From assembly GCA_037355855.1 (NCBI GenBank), contig CM074764.1:4657070-4721069 (forward strand): a DNA stretch of 64,000 nt, read 5' to 3'. Below are positions 1 to 9,479 of this stretch, in pieces. The DNA comes from Pseudo-nitzschia pungens. Its lineage: Eukaryota > Bacillariophyta > Bacillariophyceae > Bacillariales > Bacillariaceae. The translations under genes were made by a program, and so were the position numbers. How positions within the stretch are numbered: the first letter of the stretch is position 1; each line of letters starts with the position of its first letter. The notes under the pieces are model-generated. The model ran no database searches and was not told the DNA's origin. It worked only from the letters and a program-made list of their open reading frames with translations.

Positions 1-219
1 AGGCGTATGCCGTGCACCGAACCAACCCTAAATAAGAATAAGGTTAAGGTTTGGATCAGAGCAAGATCGGCGATGAGCTGACTCAGCAGGGCTCGCTGAC
101 CACTCGCTCAATGCTCCATGAGAGAGCATCTCCACCACCTTCACTAATCATCTAATAGCTCACAATTACAATTTGCATATCACTACTATTCTAATCACTA
201 GTAGACCCGGGGTATGGCA
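1..219 (+). repeat. LTR, 3' part (family E), truncated by window edge
   Basis: The last ~50 bp, ending ...CCCGGGGTATGGCA at 219, are repeated nearly exactly on the minus strand at 3358-3410 and 25420-25475. Each copy is followed by different sequence, as expected for an LTR end finishing in CA. The ATGCCGTGCACC near position 7 also matches the copy at 25575. The sequence right after 219 is in the middle of a gypsy RNase H domain, so this is the end of an element, or a solo LTR, inserted into that gene. The start lies outside the window. Confidence 0.55.
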
Positions 220-709
220 TGAACTGTATACTGATGCCTCCAACCTACAACTAGGTGCTGCCATCCTACAAGATGGCAAGCCAATTGCATACTGGTCCAA
301 GAAACTATCTGATGCCCAGAAGAACTATACTACTACGGAAAAAGAACTCCTAGCAATTGTACTCTGTTGCAAAGAGTACCGAAAGATGCTACTTGGCGGT
401 GTTATCAATGTATACACTGACCATAAGAATCTTACCTTCCGAACCCTATCAGTCCAACGAGTCCTCCGGTGGAGATTATTCCTAGAAGAATTCGGTGTCA
501 ACCTCACCTATATTGAAGGCAAGAAGAATGTTCTTGCTGATGCCTTCTCCAGACTCCCCCGGATGGATCCACCTACAGTGGGGAAGAAAGAAGCCCTTGG
601 TAAGGGCACTCTTATCGATTTTTTGAAACTTGAAGTCCCCAAGCAAGATGAAGAACTGTTTTTAGCAGAGTTCCCGAACCTATTTCAGCACTTATGCAAT
701 GACGCAGAT
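220..709 (+). pseudogene. pol: Ty3/gypsy pol fragment: RNase H domain
   Basis: An open frame from 221 encodes about 160 residues of a Ty3/gypsy RNase H domain: ELYTDAS with the first catalytic Asp, then AYWSKKLSDAQKNY, the KELLAIV helix and VYTDHKNL, ending in the linker towards integrase (NDADQ). It is nearly identical to the RNase H of the minus-strand element at 59743-62820 and belongs to the same family. Both ends are broken: the reverse transcriptase side is replaced by the LTR end at 219, and near 709 the sequence switches to an opposing gag gene. The frame runs to 892 but the residues after 709 are antisense to that gag. Confidence 0.8.
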
Positions 710-887
710 CAGAGGTTCCTTTCCCAGTGGGGTTTGGAGTGTTGCTCAGTGTCTGAGTCTTCTTTTGCCACAAAATGCTCCTTGAGCAAGTTGATGGTTT
801 CCCGGTCGAATTTCCCCTTCTTGGAGGGTCCTCCGGTTAGTTTCCAGCATTTGCCGGCATGGACCTTGCCACAGGTCTTGCATAGCT

Positions 888-1149
888 TGTGACATGCTAG
901 CATAGGCAAACATGAATCACGATTAAATAATTAACCGAATCCCACATACGAGCTGACCGGTGTTTGAATACAAATATTCAAACTGTACGCCGGGCGCTCC
1001 AGCAATGCATGTGTGCCGTTATTCAAAATATGAGCACGGCGCACGTTTGTATATTCAAACGTTCACATGAAAATCGTAACGCTCGCTTAAGAGTTGAAAC
1101 TTTAGTCACAATTTAATACTACTCCAATTTTCTACCTTAGAGTGTAACA
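888..1149 (+). repeat. Solo LTR, 262 bp, TSD TAGCT
   Basis: The sequence begins TGTGACATGC and ends GTGTAACA, flanked by a perfect 5-bp duplication TAGCT (883-887 and 1150-1154). Its 3' end (CTACCTTAGAGTGTAACA) resembles the other LTRs here, which sets the orientation. No internal region is present, so this is a solo LTR left by LTR-LTR recombination. It interrupts the zinc knuckle of the minus-strand gag. Confidence 0.88.
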
Positions 1150-1865
1150 TAGCTGTTTGTTGCTGTTCTCCATAGGACGCTTCTTTTTGCCAGGGGACTT
1201 CCCATGGTGGTTTCCTCCCCCAGAAGTGGCGTTGGGGGTCTTCTTGGCGCCGCCGTTCTTCTTTTCCAGCTCAATGATGCACTTCTGGAGGTCTTCCTCC
1301 TTCCGGATGGTGGTTTCCAGATTTTCGAGCTTATTGATGGTGGTGTTAAAGGAGTGGGCGTATAGGTCCCATCCGATGTGTTCCAGTTTCTCTCGCTGGG
1401 AGTGAGTCATGTTGGAATCCAACATTTCCTTCATTTCTGCCGGTGTGAAACTGGTCGGTGTTTCCGCTTGGTCACTGCCGCATTCCCAGAGGCAATCTGG
1501 CAAGCAGCTCTGTAATTCGGCCATTCGATTGGCCCAGGCTCGGATGCCATACTTTAGTTCCACTCGCATCCCCCGCATGAATCTGCGGAGGAGGATATAC
1601 GAGCGTTTTCCGTTCTGGTCATTGCCAAAGATTTTGAGCTTGAGGACATGCATGCATTCCTCAATGACATCCTTCTTGTACTCCTCGGATTGGTAGTACT
1701 GGGTGAGGGCGTTTGCTACCCTTTTCTTTGGGATTGGAGCCAGGTCTTCTGGTTCTGTTTCCTCATCCGATTTTGCCGTAGCAGTCGGTTTGGTTTTGTT
1801 GGCGTTGGGAGATTTCTCCTTTGCCGCCTCCTTGGGTGTACCAGAGGGAGGTTTGTTGACGTTGC

Positions 1866-2223
1866 TGTTACGGTCTAGAGTAGAAATACACGATAGGAGT
1901 ATTTTAAAGATGAAAGGTTAATAAATTGTGTTATAAAAGAGAATGGTTGAATACTTTACGAGATGGGAATGATTTCTTGAGTATGGAATGAATGATCGAA
2001 CAATGATATAATTGTTCGTCGGGCATAATATCAATAATCGTTGAGTCACTTGAATTTTTGTTTATCTTGATATTTGAATATCCAATTAGTATTGGATTGC
2101 ATGTGTATTCTTGTACGTTGAATATTCAGTATATGTACATGAATATCATACATATTGGAGTATATGCGGGATTCAATAATCATTTAGAGTCTCTCGTAGG
2201 GATGCCTACGCCAGCCCGTCACA
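1866..2223 (-). repeat. Solo LTR, 358 bp, TSD GTTGC
   Basis: On the minus strand it begins TGTGACGGGCTGGCGTAGGC and ends ACCGTAACA. It is flanked by perfect 5-bp repeats GTTGC (1861-1865 and 2224-2228). It matches the 361-bp LTRs of the element at 36176-39377. The interrupted gag frame continues exactly across it. Confidence 0.9.
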
Positions 2224-2610
2224 GTTGCTTGCTTGATCGCGTTTTTCGATCTCCTGGATCTTTTTCTGCACCAGTTTGTTGTTGTGTATCTTGTGATTCA
2301 GTTCGGCGTAGTAGGACTGACCGAGTGTCATCTGGACAAGGGATAGTGCTTCGTTGGCGAGAATCCTCTGTAGGACATCCAGTTTCTGGTCTCCTTGGAG
2401 TTTGTCATTGCCAGCAATTTTCTGGTCAAAGTCTCTCTTCCAGATTAGGAAGAGTTCCGGTCTTTCAGTGCCATTGAGGACCTTTAGGTAGTCGCTGAAT
2501 GCAACGCCGCACTTCTCACTGTCTACACTCATCTTTACAGTGGTGGCATCTTCCGGCCAATCCTCTCGTGTGAAGTTGAAGGGTTTCAGTTTGGTTCCTT
2601 TAGCCGCCAT

Positions 2611-3357
2611 GGTAGTTAATCAGTTTTCTATTAAGTTTAATTTAGTTACACTATTTCTGTTATCTTGTTGCTTTGTGCTGAAACTGAGCAAGAATGATTG
2701 CTCCAGTTCTTCCAGATTTTTGCTCTGGATTAGGTTGCTCTCGAGATAACTCGTGTTATAACTGATTTTCCCCCTGGTTTGTTCGGTGGTGGGAGTTGTT
2801 TCTCTCTTTAGCTCCCGGGAATCCTGTGGTTCCCGGGAGTTGTTTCTGTTTTTATTTCGTGGGATCTGATTCCCGTGGTTCTCCGGCGTTGCTTCTCTAT
2901 TAAGCAATCACCGGGCCGGTCCCACTTCCTGTTTTCCCTTGGGATTAGTGGTGTTTGGGTATTCATTATATACCTTTCCGGATATCCGTATATTTTGGTT
3001 TTGGTTGGCATACCCTCTTCGGTCTGTCCATCCACTCAGTGTTGGTCCAATTAGTCCATTCATTGGATTATGTGTCACTTTTTCAGTGTGTATTTTCGAA
3101 TCTTTCGATTATTTTTCTGCTGTCGACCATGGTCCTGTTTAGGTCCTTAGGTGTCTCTGTTGCTGCTGCTGCTCCCTTATACCGGCGCTAACAGTCGCTG
3201 GGGTCAGTCTTCCTGGTGCTGCAGACACCGGATATCCTTGTCCCTGTTTTGCTTCTTTGTGCCTCCATCTTCCGGCAGTTTTTTGGTCTCGTTGGCGCCT
3301 TGCCCGATGATCTCTTTCTGCTCATGGTCATCAGCACTCAGCTTGATTTTAAAATCA
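2611..3357 (-). other. Leader between LTR-E and the split gag
   Basis: About 750 bp lie between the putative LTR end at 3358 and the gag ATG at 2610, read on the minus strand. It contains a Lys-rich open stretch just after the LTR and purine/pyrimidine-biased tracts, but no convincing gene. Its position fits the untranslated leader of the retroelement whose gag begins at 2610. Confidence 0.4.
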
Positions 3358-3552
3358 TGCCATACCCCGGGTCTACTAGTGATTAGAATAGTAGTGATAT
3401 GCAAATTGTGAGCTCTATTGGTTAGTCTATATGCTACAGTTCTAAGAGCTCTCTGGCAATCGGCGATTCTATCGACTCGCTGATTGTTTTTATCCTTATC
3501 CTTAATCCAGTCCCAGGTAGACTCATGACTGTATTCCGGTGCCCGGCATTCT
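3358..3552 (-). repeat. LTR-like sequence (family E)
   Basis: On the minus strand this ends ...CCCGGGGTATGGCA at 3358. It matches the copy at 25420-25601, with an extra ~35 bp in the middle. The homology fades near 3552, so the 5' boundary is not defined. It precedes the leader and gag of the minus-strand element, the place expected for a 5' LTR. Confidence 0.5.
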
Positions 3553-3592
3553 GCGCTCACCAGCTCCTGGTACTTGCTTCTGCTTGCATGGG

Positions 3593-3979
3593 CTAGGAGT
3601 TGTCTGAACCACCCTTCTCCAATTTGGGCACCTTGTTGTATGGCATGATGGAACAATCACTTGAGTCGGTATCAGTCTCTGTTTCGGAGTCCGTCTCAGT
3701 TTCTGTGTAGGAATCAAACTCGCTTTCACTTTCACTCTCAGACGAATCACTGCTGGATGATTCTTCGTTTGCTTCCTGTTGGTCTATTGCAGCAAGTTCT
3801 GCAGTCAGACCTTGTTCCTCGTTCGGGTCTTCAATACTCAGCTCCTCTTCTTCTAGCTCTGCTCCTCTTTGGATCCTCTCTCTGCTTCTTTCTTCTCTTC
3901 TCCTTTGGGCGTCTGCGAGTTGTCGTCTGCCTCTTTCTCTTAATTGTTCTGCTGCTTGTTGTTGTTGCGTGTCTTCCAT
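3593..3979 (-). CDS. Hypothetical acidic Ser/Glu-rich protein, 128 aa
   Basis: The ATG at 3979 opens 128 residues. They begin with a Gln-rich stretch (MEDTQQQQ), then an Arg/Glu-rich segment likely to be helical (about residues 12-45), then a strongly acidic Ser/Asp/Glu/Thr tail with SESESESE runs (about 70-110). No domain is recognised. It lies between the LTR-like sequence and transposon copy 1. It could be the N-terminal part of a retroelement gag or a degenerate host gene; biased composition alone could also keep it open. The opposite strand also has a long frame here. Confidence 0.3.
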   Translation of the reverse strand: MEDTQQQQAAEQLRERGRRQLADAQRRREERSRERIQRGAELEEEELSIEDPNEEQGLTAELAAIDQQEANEESSSSDSSESESESEFDSYTETETDSETETDTDSSDCSIMPYNKVPKLEKGGSDNS

Positions 3980-4201
3980 TCAACGTCTCAATCGTACTAG
4001 TACTTGTCTCAGGGAATAGATCCTTGTTCAATCGTACCGGTATGTCCCATGTACATCCAATCGTATCCGGCTCTTTGGTTCTCCGTATAGATCCTGTGGC
4101 TGATCAGTGCCACCTGCAAGACTGGCTTCGTGCTGTTGTTGTTGTTGCCTGCTCCCTTAGTCCACTGCAATCGTATCCACACTCGTGGATAGATCCAATC
4201 G

Positions 4202-4335
4202 CGTCCGAAAACTGGTTCGCGACCCCTCCCAAGAATTTATTTAGGGGGGTCGCGATTTCTCCCTGGCTCATTTTGACGTAGCTCGATTCCTAGCTCTCTC
4301 CCGATTCGCAACCCCCAATCGCGACCCAGTTACTA
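4202..4335. repeat. Left terminal inverted repeat and subterminal GTCGCGA motifs, copy 1
   Basis: CGTCCGAAAACTGGTTCGCGACCC is followed by repeated TCGCGA/GTCGCGAT motifs in both directions within ~130 bp, with more isolated CGCGACCCC motifs near 4665. The right end (about 18820-18982) has a head-to-tail run of GGTCGCGATNN. Clustered short subterminal repeats are typical transposase-binding sites in CACTA-like elements; here that role is inference. Confidence 0.75.
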
Positions 4336-4818
4336 CCTCAATTACGAAAATTACCAAAAAAATAAAATAAAATTCATACTCGACCCGATTTTTTTTAAGA
4401 CTCAATTTTTTTTCTTCAGTCACTTAATCAAATTAATCAACATTTAAAAAAAAAAATATTTGTTTTCTCAAAATAATCCCCCCCTTCCCCCAATTTTTTT
4501 TTCAATCTGACTCATTATTACCGACCCTACCAACATTATATATTATGAGACTGTTGCAGAAATTCACTCTCAAAAATTGATTTCTCATCCCGACACCAGT
4601 ATTTCCCATCACACCCCTCAAGAAATTCATCAGGAAAATCACAATTATTACCCGAATTACAGGAATCGCGACCCCCATGAAAAAAATTTTGAAACACTAT
4701 GATGCAAAATATAAGTCTTTCTTTTGATAAATATTGATACTACTCTAATAATTGTTTATTCTCTGTTCAGTTTTCTCACACACTCACACACAAATTTTGG
4801 TTCGATCTCGAACAATTT
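4336..4818. other. AT-rich subterminal region, copy 1
   Basis: This is an AT-rich stretch with A/T homopolymers between the left end and the stop codon of gene a. It is nearly identical in copy 2 (43190-43749), except that copy 2 has an extra ~80-bp CTTCG-rich piece near 43645-43725. No gene is visible. Confidence 0.5.
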
Positions 4819-6413
4819 TTAAAGACTGGCCAACGCGATATCGTTACTGCCAGTAAAGTCCTCCTCATCTTCATTTACATCTAGCAAAGCTTGTAGCTCC
4901 GGACTAATGTATTCAGTAACTTCTTCCTCCTGCACCCAGTCCTCATCGTACGGACTGTTGTTGTTGTCATCGTTTACACTCTCGCGACGGAGCCTCTCTC
5001 TCAATCTTTCCTCACACTCTCTACGTCTCGGATCTTTCCTCAGCACATCAATCTCCCTGCACAAGTTATTGAACAGTGCTAGACCTTCCTTCGACCATGA
5101 TTGCTCCTCTCCACTGTATTGGTCACAAAATTTCTTTTTCTTCTTCCTTCTCACAATCCTGCCACTGCCGTTCCTTTTTTGCTCAACATGATTCACCCAA
5201 ACATCATACTCATTATGAATCATCATCAATGCAAATGCTTCATCGCTTTCTGTGAATATTTCACTCAGCAAACATGTCGTCTTTTTCCATCTGTAGCCCC
5301 TCTCTATTGGAGAGATGCTTGATAGAATCCGAGTCACAAAGTAATAAAAATCATCATTTTCACTGTTGTTGTCATACCTTCTGTACTCTGGGTTCAGTCC
5401 CAGCCTCTTTCTACTAGTTCCATTACTACTAATACTCTCCCGCATCACAATCTCCACTTTACCTGGAAAGGAATCTGGCACAATGCCTTCGCGATCGAGT
5501 GTGTCCTCTAGTACGACGCGTACACAACAGCAGTAGAAAGTGTTAGAGTAGCAGGGGATATACCATCAATCTCCACCAAGCAGTAATAGCAACCAATGTA
5601 TTCACTTAGTAAGCACGTACCGAGAAAATGTTTTCTAGCCAAAGTTTGAGCATTGTGCCGCAGATTTGAAAGACCCTTGTACACCAACCTTCTGTTAAAC
5701 CCATAAAAAATTTCAAATGAAATACCATGGGGTGGAACCACAGCTCGGGACGCAATCGCTTCCTTCAAAATTTTTTTGACCTTACTCTCATCCATGATAA
5801 ACTTCAAGCCACGAAACCAACTATTTCTTATGTGCCGTGTCAACTGTGCTTCCAAACCCGCGTCTTTTTGATGTTTCTTAAGTTGATCCGATTGCGCCTT
5901 AGTTATCTCTAATTTTGCTTCACTTACGGTTCGTACCATCTGCGGCTTTGGCTTCTTCCCTGTTGTAGTTGCCGTCAGCGTGGGCTCTTCTTTTTTTGTA
6001 TCCTTCTGCAGTGTTGTCACATCCCTCTCTAAAGAAGCTACCTTCTGCTGGCTCTCTTTTAGCTGTTGCAGCAATGCTTCGTATGTGGGTCTTGGTGTTG
6101 TTTTGGTACCGGTCGTAATCGGTCTTGGTGTAACAACACCCGGGGCGGCGGGGGGTTTGTTGGTTGGTGGTGTGGTACCAACGAAAACCGCGGTCGGGTT
6201 GTTCTTGGTTCTTTTATTTTTTTCATCATCACCACCTGAGGTGGGTGGTAGTTTTCTACTTGTCTTTGGGTTTGATTTCGTAGGGGTAATACTAGCAGTA
6301 GTATCCTCACCTGTATTAGCATTGGATACAATTTTTCCACTTCGATTCTTTCTTGGTGCATTACAATCTGCTTTCTTTTCTATTTGCTGATACTCATCAT
6401 ATACGGTAGGCAT
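4819..6413 (-). CDS. Transposon gene a: two-exon 486-aa coiled-coil protein
   Basis: Exon 1 runs 6413-5621 from an ATG (MPTVYDEYQQIEKK). Exon 2 runs 5486-4819. The intron (5620-5487, 134 bp) starts GTACGTGC and ends GCGAAG. Joined length is 1461 bp, and copy 2 gives exactly 1461 bp with the same splice sites although both its exons differ in length, which supports the model. Visible parts are a Lys/Thr/Pro-rich N-terminal third, a coiled coil (about residues 80-125, LLQQLKESQQKVASLERDV), a basic helical region with GLEAQLTRHIRNSWFRGLKF, an aromatic-rich stretch containing SDEAFALMMIHNEYDVW, and an acidic C-terminus. I do not recognise the family. An accessory DNA-binding or structural role, like the second proteins of CACTA-like elements, is a guess. 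Exon 2 alone has no good start codon, so splicing is needed. Confidence 0.7.
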
Positions 6414-7089
6414 TTTTTCGGGCGTCGGAAGTAAAAAAAATATGAAGTAAAAAAAATATGTGAAGCCATAAAATTGTGAATACAGTTTTTTCACTACGTA
6501 CTAACAAAAAACCTGTTAATCATTTTCCTTTCACCATCCACGCAACTTGTAATGGCATACACTTCACTACGGAAATTGTAGGTGACGTGGCCAAATGTTT
6601 TAGAGGATTCCCACCCGCGCCATAATTTTTTTCTATTCACCTGTGCACATCTCTGTTCATTCTCTACTGTACCCATACGGTATTCAGTATTGACTGTATT
6701 TTTGGCTCTACTATTCCCTGCGTGACAGTAGGTAAAAATTACTAGTAGTAGTACTACTACATAAGTGTACCAGCAGCACCACCAGTTCAACCACTACGCG
6801 TACGTGCAGTAGTACTGGCAGTGATAGATTCACATATATAATGACAATCTCCATTGATATCAAAAGGATCGTACAGCCTCTGTGGTACCCTTATGACCAT
6901 AAGGGTCAGATGTGGTAGGATGGAGTCCTTCACAAGAAATATATTTTTGTTTGCCAAGGGACTGGACTACTACTTTTTTTGTCAAATTTTTCATCCTGGT
7001 TTATTCTATTTCATATTCTTGGACATACTAGTAACCAAATAATCACCATTATCTTACATAGCCACTTGTGATTCTGTGCATTTTTAACA
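6414..7089. other. Noncoding region upstream of gene a, copy 1
   Basis: This contains the probable promoter and leader of gene a. An open stretch at 6494-6790 (minus) has a hydrophobic start but no ATG and is not kept in copy 2. The segment 6830-7089 is strongly conserved in copy 2 (45760-46010). No RNA gene is recognised. Confidence 0.4.
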
Positions 7090-7965
7090 ATAGAACCCCA
7101 AAAAATGCCGGAACCTGTGACCCATAGACAGGGAAAATGCACATTCTGTGGTGTACTGGGTATGGTCCCCAGACACCAGGTGTCACATCCAAAATATAAT
7201 TTGCAGCAAGTTTATTCCTTTTTACTATTCTAATAGATGCATATTCTGACCATTATTCAGCGTGGAATACAACAAATGATAGTTAGTGCGACCCCTACAC
7301 AGCAAATATGCATTTTCTGTGGTGTAAACTCGGAAACTGTGAATTTTTCTGACAAATCAGAACTTACATTCATAATATAATTGTTAGCCAGATGTTTTTT
7401 TCTCCTATTTACTATTCTAATAGATGCATATACTCACCATTATTCAGTGTGGAATACAAAAAAATTTCGTGACAGTGTGACCCAAACACAGGAAATGTGC
7501 ACATTCTGTTGTGTTAACTCCGGTGCTGGGAATTTCAGTGAGAAAGCAGAACTTACATCCATAATATAATTGATAGCAAGTTTATTCATTTTTAATATTC
7601 TAATAGATGCATATTCTGACCATTATTCAGCGTGGAATACAACAAATGATAGTTAGTGCGTCCCCTACACAGCAAATATGCCTTTTCTGTGGTGTAAACT
7701 CGGTTCCTGAGAATTTTTCTGACAAATCAGAACTTCTTACATTCATAATATAATTGGTAGCAAGAAGTTTATTCCTATTTACTTTTCTAATAGATGCATA
7801 TAGTATACACCATTATTCAGTGTGGAATACAAAAAATTTGTGACAGTGTGCTGACCCATACACAGGAAATATGCACAGTCTGTTGTGTAAACTCTGGTGC
7901 TGGGAATTTTACTGAGAAAGCAGAACTTACATCCATCATACTATAATTCCTGGTACTAGTAAGAA
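7090..7965. repeat. 185-bp / 371-bp higher-order tandem array, copy 1
   Basis: Monomers of about 185 bp are marked by ATTCTAATAGATGCATAT near 7228, 7417, 7600 and 7787. Two variants alternate: one reads CAGCGTGGAATACAACAAATG, the other CAGTGTGGAATACAAAAAA. The true repeat is therefore an A-B dimer of about 371 bp. Copy 1 has two dimers plus flanks; copy 2 has three. Confidence 0.85.
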
Positions 7966-8093
7966 GTTTATTGTTTTTTTTGGGTTGTAAGAGTACATCT
8001 TTATTGATTTATTATAATAGTATCGTAATTTTTACTACTAATTCCTAAATTATTTGATCCATTTTTACAATGTTTTGATACCCATCCTGTGTC

Positions 8094-9479
8094 TTACTTA
8101 GGTGGTGGCTTCTTTCCCGGATTCGATCCTGGTGGTGGCTTTTTTCCCGGATCCGATCCTGGTGGTGGCTTTTTTCCCGGATCCGATCCTGGTGGTGGCT
8201 TTTTTCCCGGATCCGATCCTGGTGGTGGCTTCTTCATTTGGTCGAACGGAAGGCTTGATGTTGAGCTCTTCTTGCCCTTCTTCCCCCCCCCCTTTTTTTT
8301 TTTCTTCTTCTTCCCTTTGATGGCTTGTTTCACGTTTCGGATGTACTTTTCCAAACTCCTTCGTGACACAGTAGTAGTGGTCGGGTCGTCATCTGTGATC
8401 TGAGTGTATACCATACCACGGAAGTGGAATCTTTGTTGCATTGTCATACCATTAGTTTCACCACTAATAATGGTTTCGATTTGTTCCTCTGTCAAAAGCT
8501 GATCTGCCTCCTCAATTCTTGCATGCGCTTCTTCCACTTGCTCATCTGAACCTCGCCCTCTAGCACCAAAAACTGCCGTGTAATGTTGTCGTACACTTTC
8601 TGTGTGATAAGGTCCGACGTGGGTTTCTGGTTTCTTAGGATCAAATGAATTTTTCACGAACCAATTGCCGGCATTGATCAAGCGTTCTCCAAAGGACCGC
8701 CGATAGGCATTAAAACCAGGACCCACAAGGAATGTTAGTTTTGGCTTATCCTCTCTCTTATAGTCCTTATTCTCGGTTGTGGCAGTTGGTTTTAAATGTG
8801 GTTTCTCAACAACTTCATCGTAGCAGAATAAACCATGCATAGAGCCAGGACATTCCAGGTGTTTTGCTTCATCCTCAAAGGTGGTGAGTGTCTGCAGTAC
8901 TTTTGTGTTTTCTGCCACCATTTTAAACTTCTTCATGGAAGTACTGTCTTTCATCTCAATGACAGATTCAGCCCTTTGATTTATTTTCCGGTTCAACCTC
9001 TGCTGCTTACGGAACTTGGGATCATTATAGTCCCCATTGGTACCATTAGTATTGTTCGAATTGTCACCCATGGTGGGGGCAGTGGAACGATCCGAGTTAT
9101 TTGAACTGTTGTTATTGGCAGCATCACTGTTGGTAGTGTCGTCCATGGTTGGGGCAGTGGAATGGTCTGAATTGTTGGAACCGACGGGAGTGGCAGTCGA
9201 ATCCTCCAAATTGCTAGAATCTCCATGTTGTTGCTCCTGTTTGTAGAGCTGAAGCACAGCTATGGGCCAGTCTGGTAATGGATTTTTGGATTGCAGACTT
9301 GGAGGTGTAGGCCATCCATTTGCTGAGGACTCAAACTCGCTATCGGATGGTGGTGGTGCTGGTGTGGACTTTGGGCTTTCAGGTTCCTCCTCTGGTGCGG
9401 AACGGGTAGATCTTCTTCTATTGGTGGGGCGTCCTGACGCAGGAAATGTAGTGCCTTTTTTCTTTTTGTGCCTTGCCAT
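8094..9479 (-). CDS. Transposon gene b: basic protein with PPPGSDPG tail, 461 aa
   Basis: The ATG at 9479 (MARHKKKKGTT) opens 461 residues. The order is a Lys/Arg-rich, NLS-like N-terminus; a Glu/Pro/Ser linker; an Asn/Ser/Thr repeat region (AAPTMDDTTNS-like, two rounds); a basic helical part; a compact core of about 200 residues (ECPGSMHGLFCYDEV through MQQRFHFRGMVYTQITDD); a Lys run; and a tail of the decapeptide KKPPPGSDPG repeated four times. Copy 2 keeps the core but has only two repeats. No known domain is recognised. It lies between the satellite array and a long intergenic region, divergent from gene c. The conserved core suggests function; the tail length is clearly not constrained. 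Confidence 0.75.
   Translation of the reverse strand: MARHKKKKGTTFPASGRPTNRRRSTRSAPEEEPESPKSTPAPPPSDSEFESSANGWPTPPSLQSKNPLPDWPIAVLQLYKQEQQHGDSSNLEDSTATPVGSNNSDHSTAPTMDDTTNSDAANNNSSNNSDRSTAPTMGDNSNNTNGTNGDYNDPKFRKQQRLNRKINQRAESVIEMKDSTSMKKFKMVAENTKVLQTLTTFEDEAKHLECPGSMHGLFCYDEVVEKPHLKPTATTENKDYKREDKPKLTFLVGPGFNAYRRSFGERLINAGNWFVKNSFDPKKPETHVGPYHTESVRQHYTAVFGARGRGSDEQVEEAHARIEEADQLLTEEQIETIISGETNGMTMQQRFHFRGMVYTQITDDDPTTTTVSRRSLEKYIRNVKQAIKGKKKKKKKGGGKKGKKSSTSSLPFDQMKKPPPGSDPGKKPPPGSDPGKKPPPGSDPGKKPPPGSNPGKKPPPK
8099..8232. repeat. 30-bp coding minisatellite in gene b, copy 1
   Basis: The unit GGTGGTGGCTTYTTTCCCGG... (30 bp) is repeated head to tail and encodes the decapeptide tail. There are four full units plus a partial one here, two plus a partial one in copy 2 (47390-47465). 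The unit is a multiple of three, so gain and loss keep the frame. Confidence 0.9.

Larger units (their letters stand above)
709..2610 (-). pseudogene. gag: Gypsy-type gag split by two solo LTRs
   Basis: The ATG at 2610 opens a gag-like protein (MAAKGTKLKPFNF...). It is cut at 2224 by a 358-bp LTR and at 1150 by a 262-bp LTR. Dropping both LTRs and one copy of each 5-bp duplication leaves three segments in one frame: 2610-2224, 1860-1150 and 882-709. The frame ends in TGA at 709-711. Visible features are a Glu/Lys-rich helical N-terminal half, a Lys/Pro/Thr linker, and a short zinc knuckle CKTCGKVHAGKC (CX2CX3HX3C, one residue shorter than usual in two gaps). The second LTR splits this knuckle right after its first Cys. 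Whether the TGA is the true gag stop or a junction accident cannot be told. The capsid role is inferred from the knuckle and from an LTR-like sequence upstream. Confidence 0.7.

Noticed and set aside
3204..3656. 150-aa minus-strand frame across the LTR-like sequence
   Set aside because: It spans an LTR end and leader; the related frame at 25155-25589 diverges completely after the LTR end, so the shared peptide is a by-product.
5475..5620. Alternative intron acceptor (CCAG at 5475) for gene a
   Set aside because: The AG is CG in copy 2, whereas the GCGAAG acceptor is present in both and preserves frame and length.
6494..6790. 98-aa minus-strand frame with a hydrophobic N-terminus
   Set aside because: It has no ATG start and copy 2 does not keep the frame.
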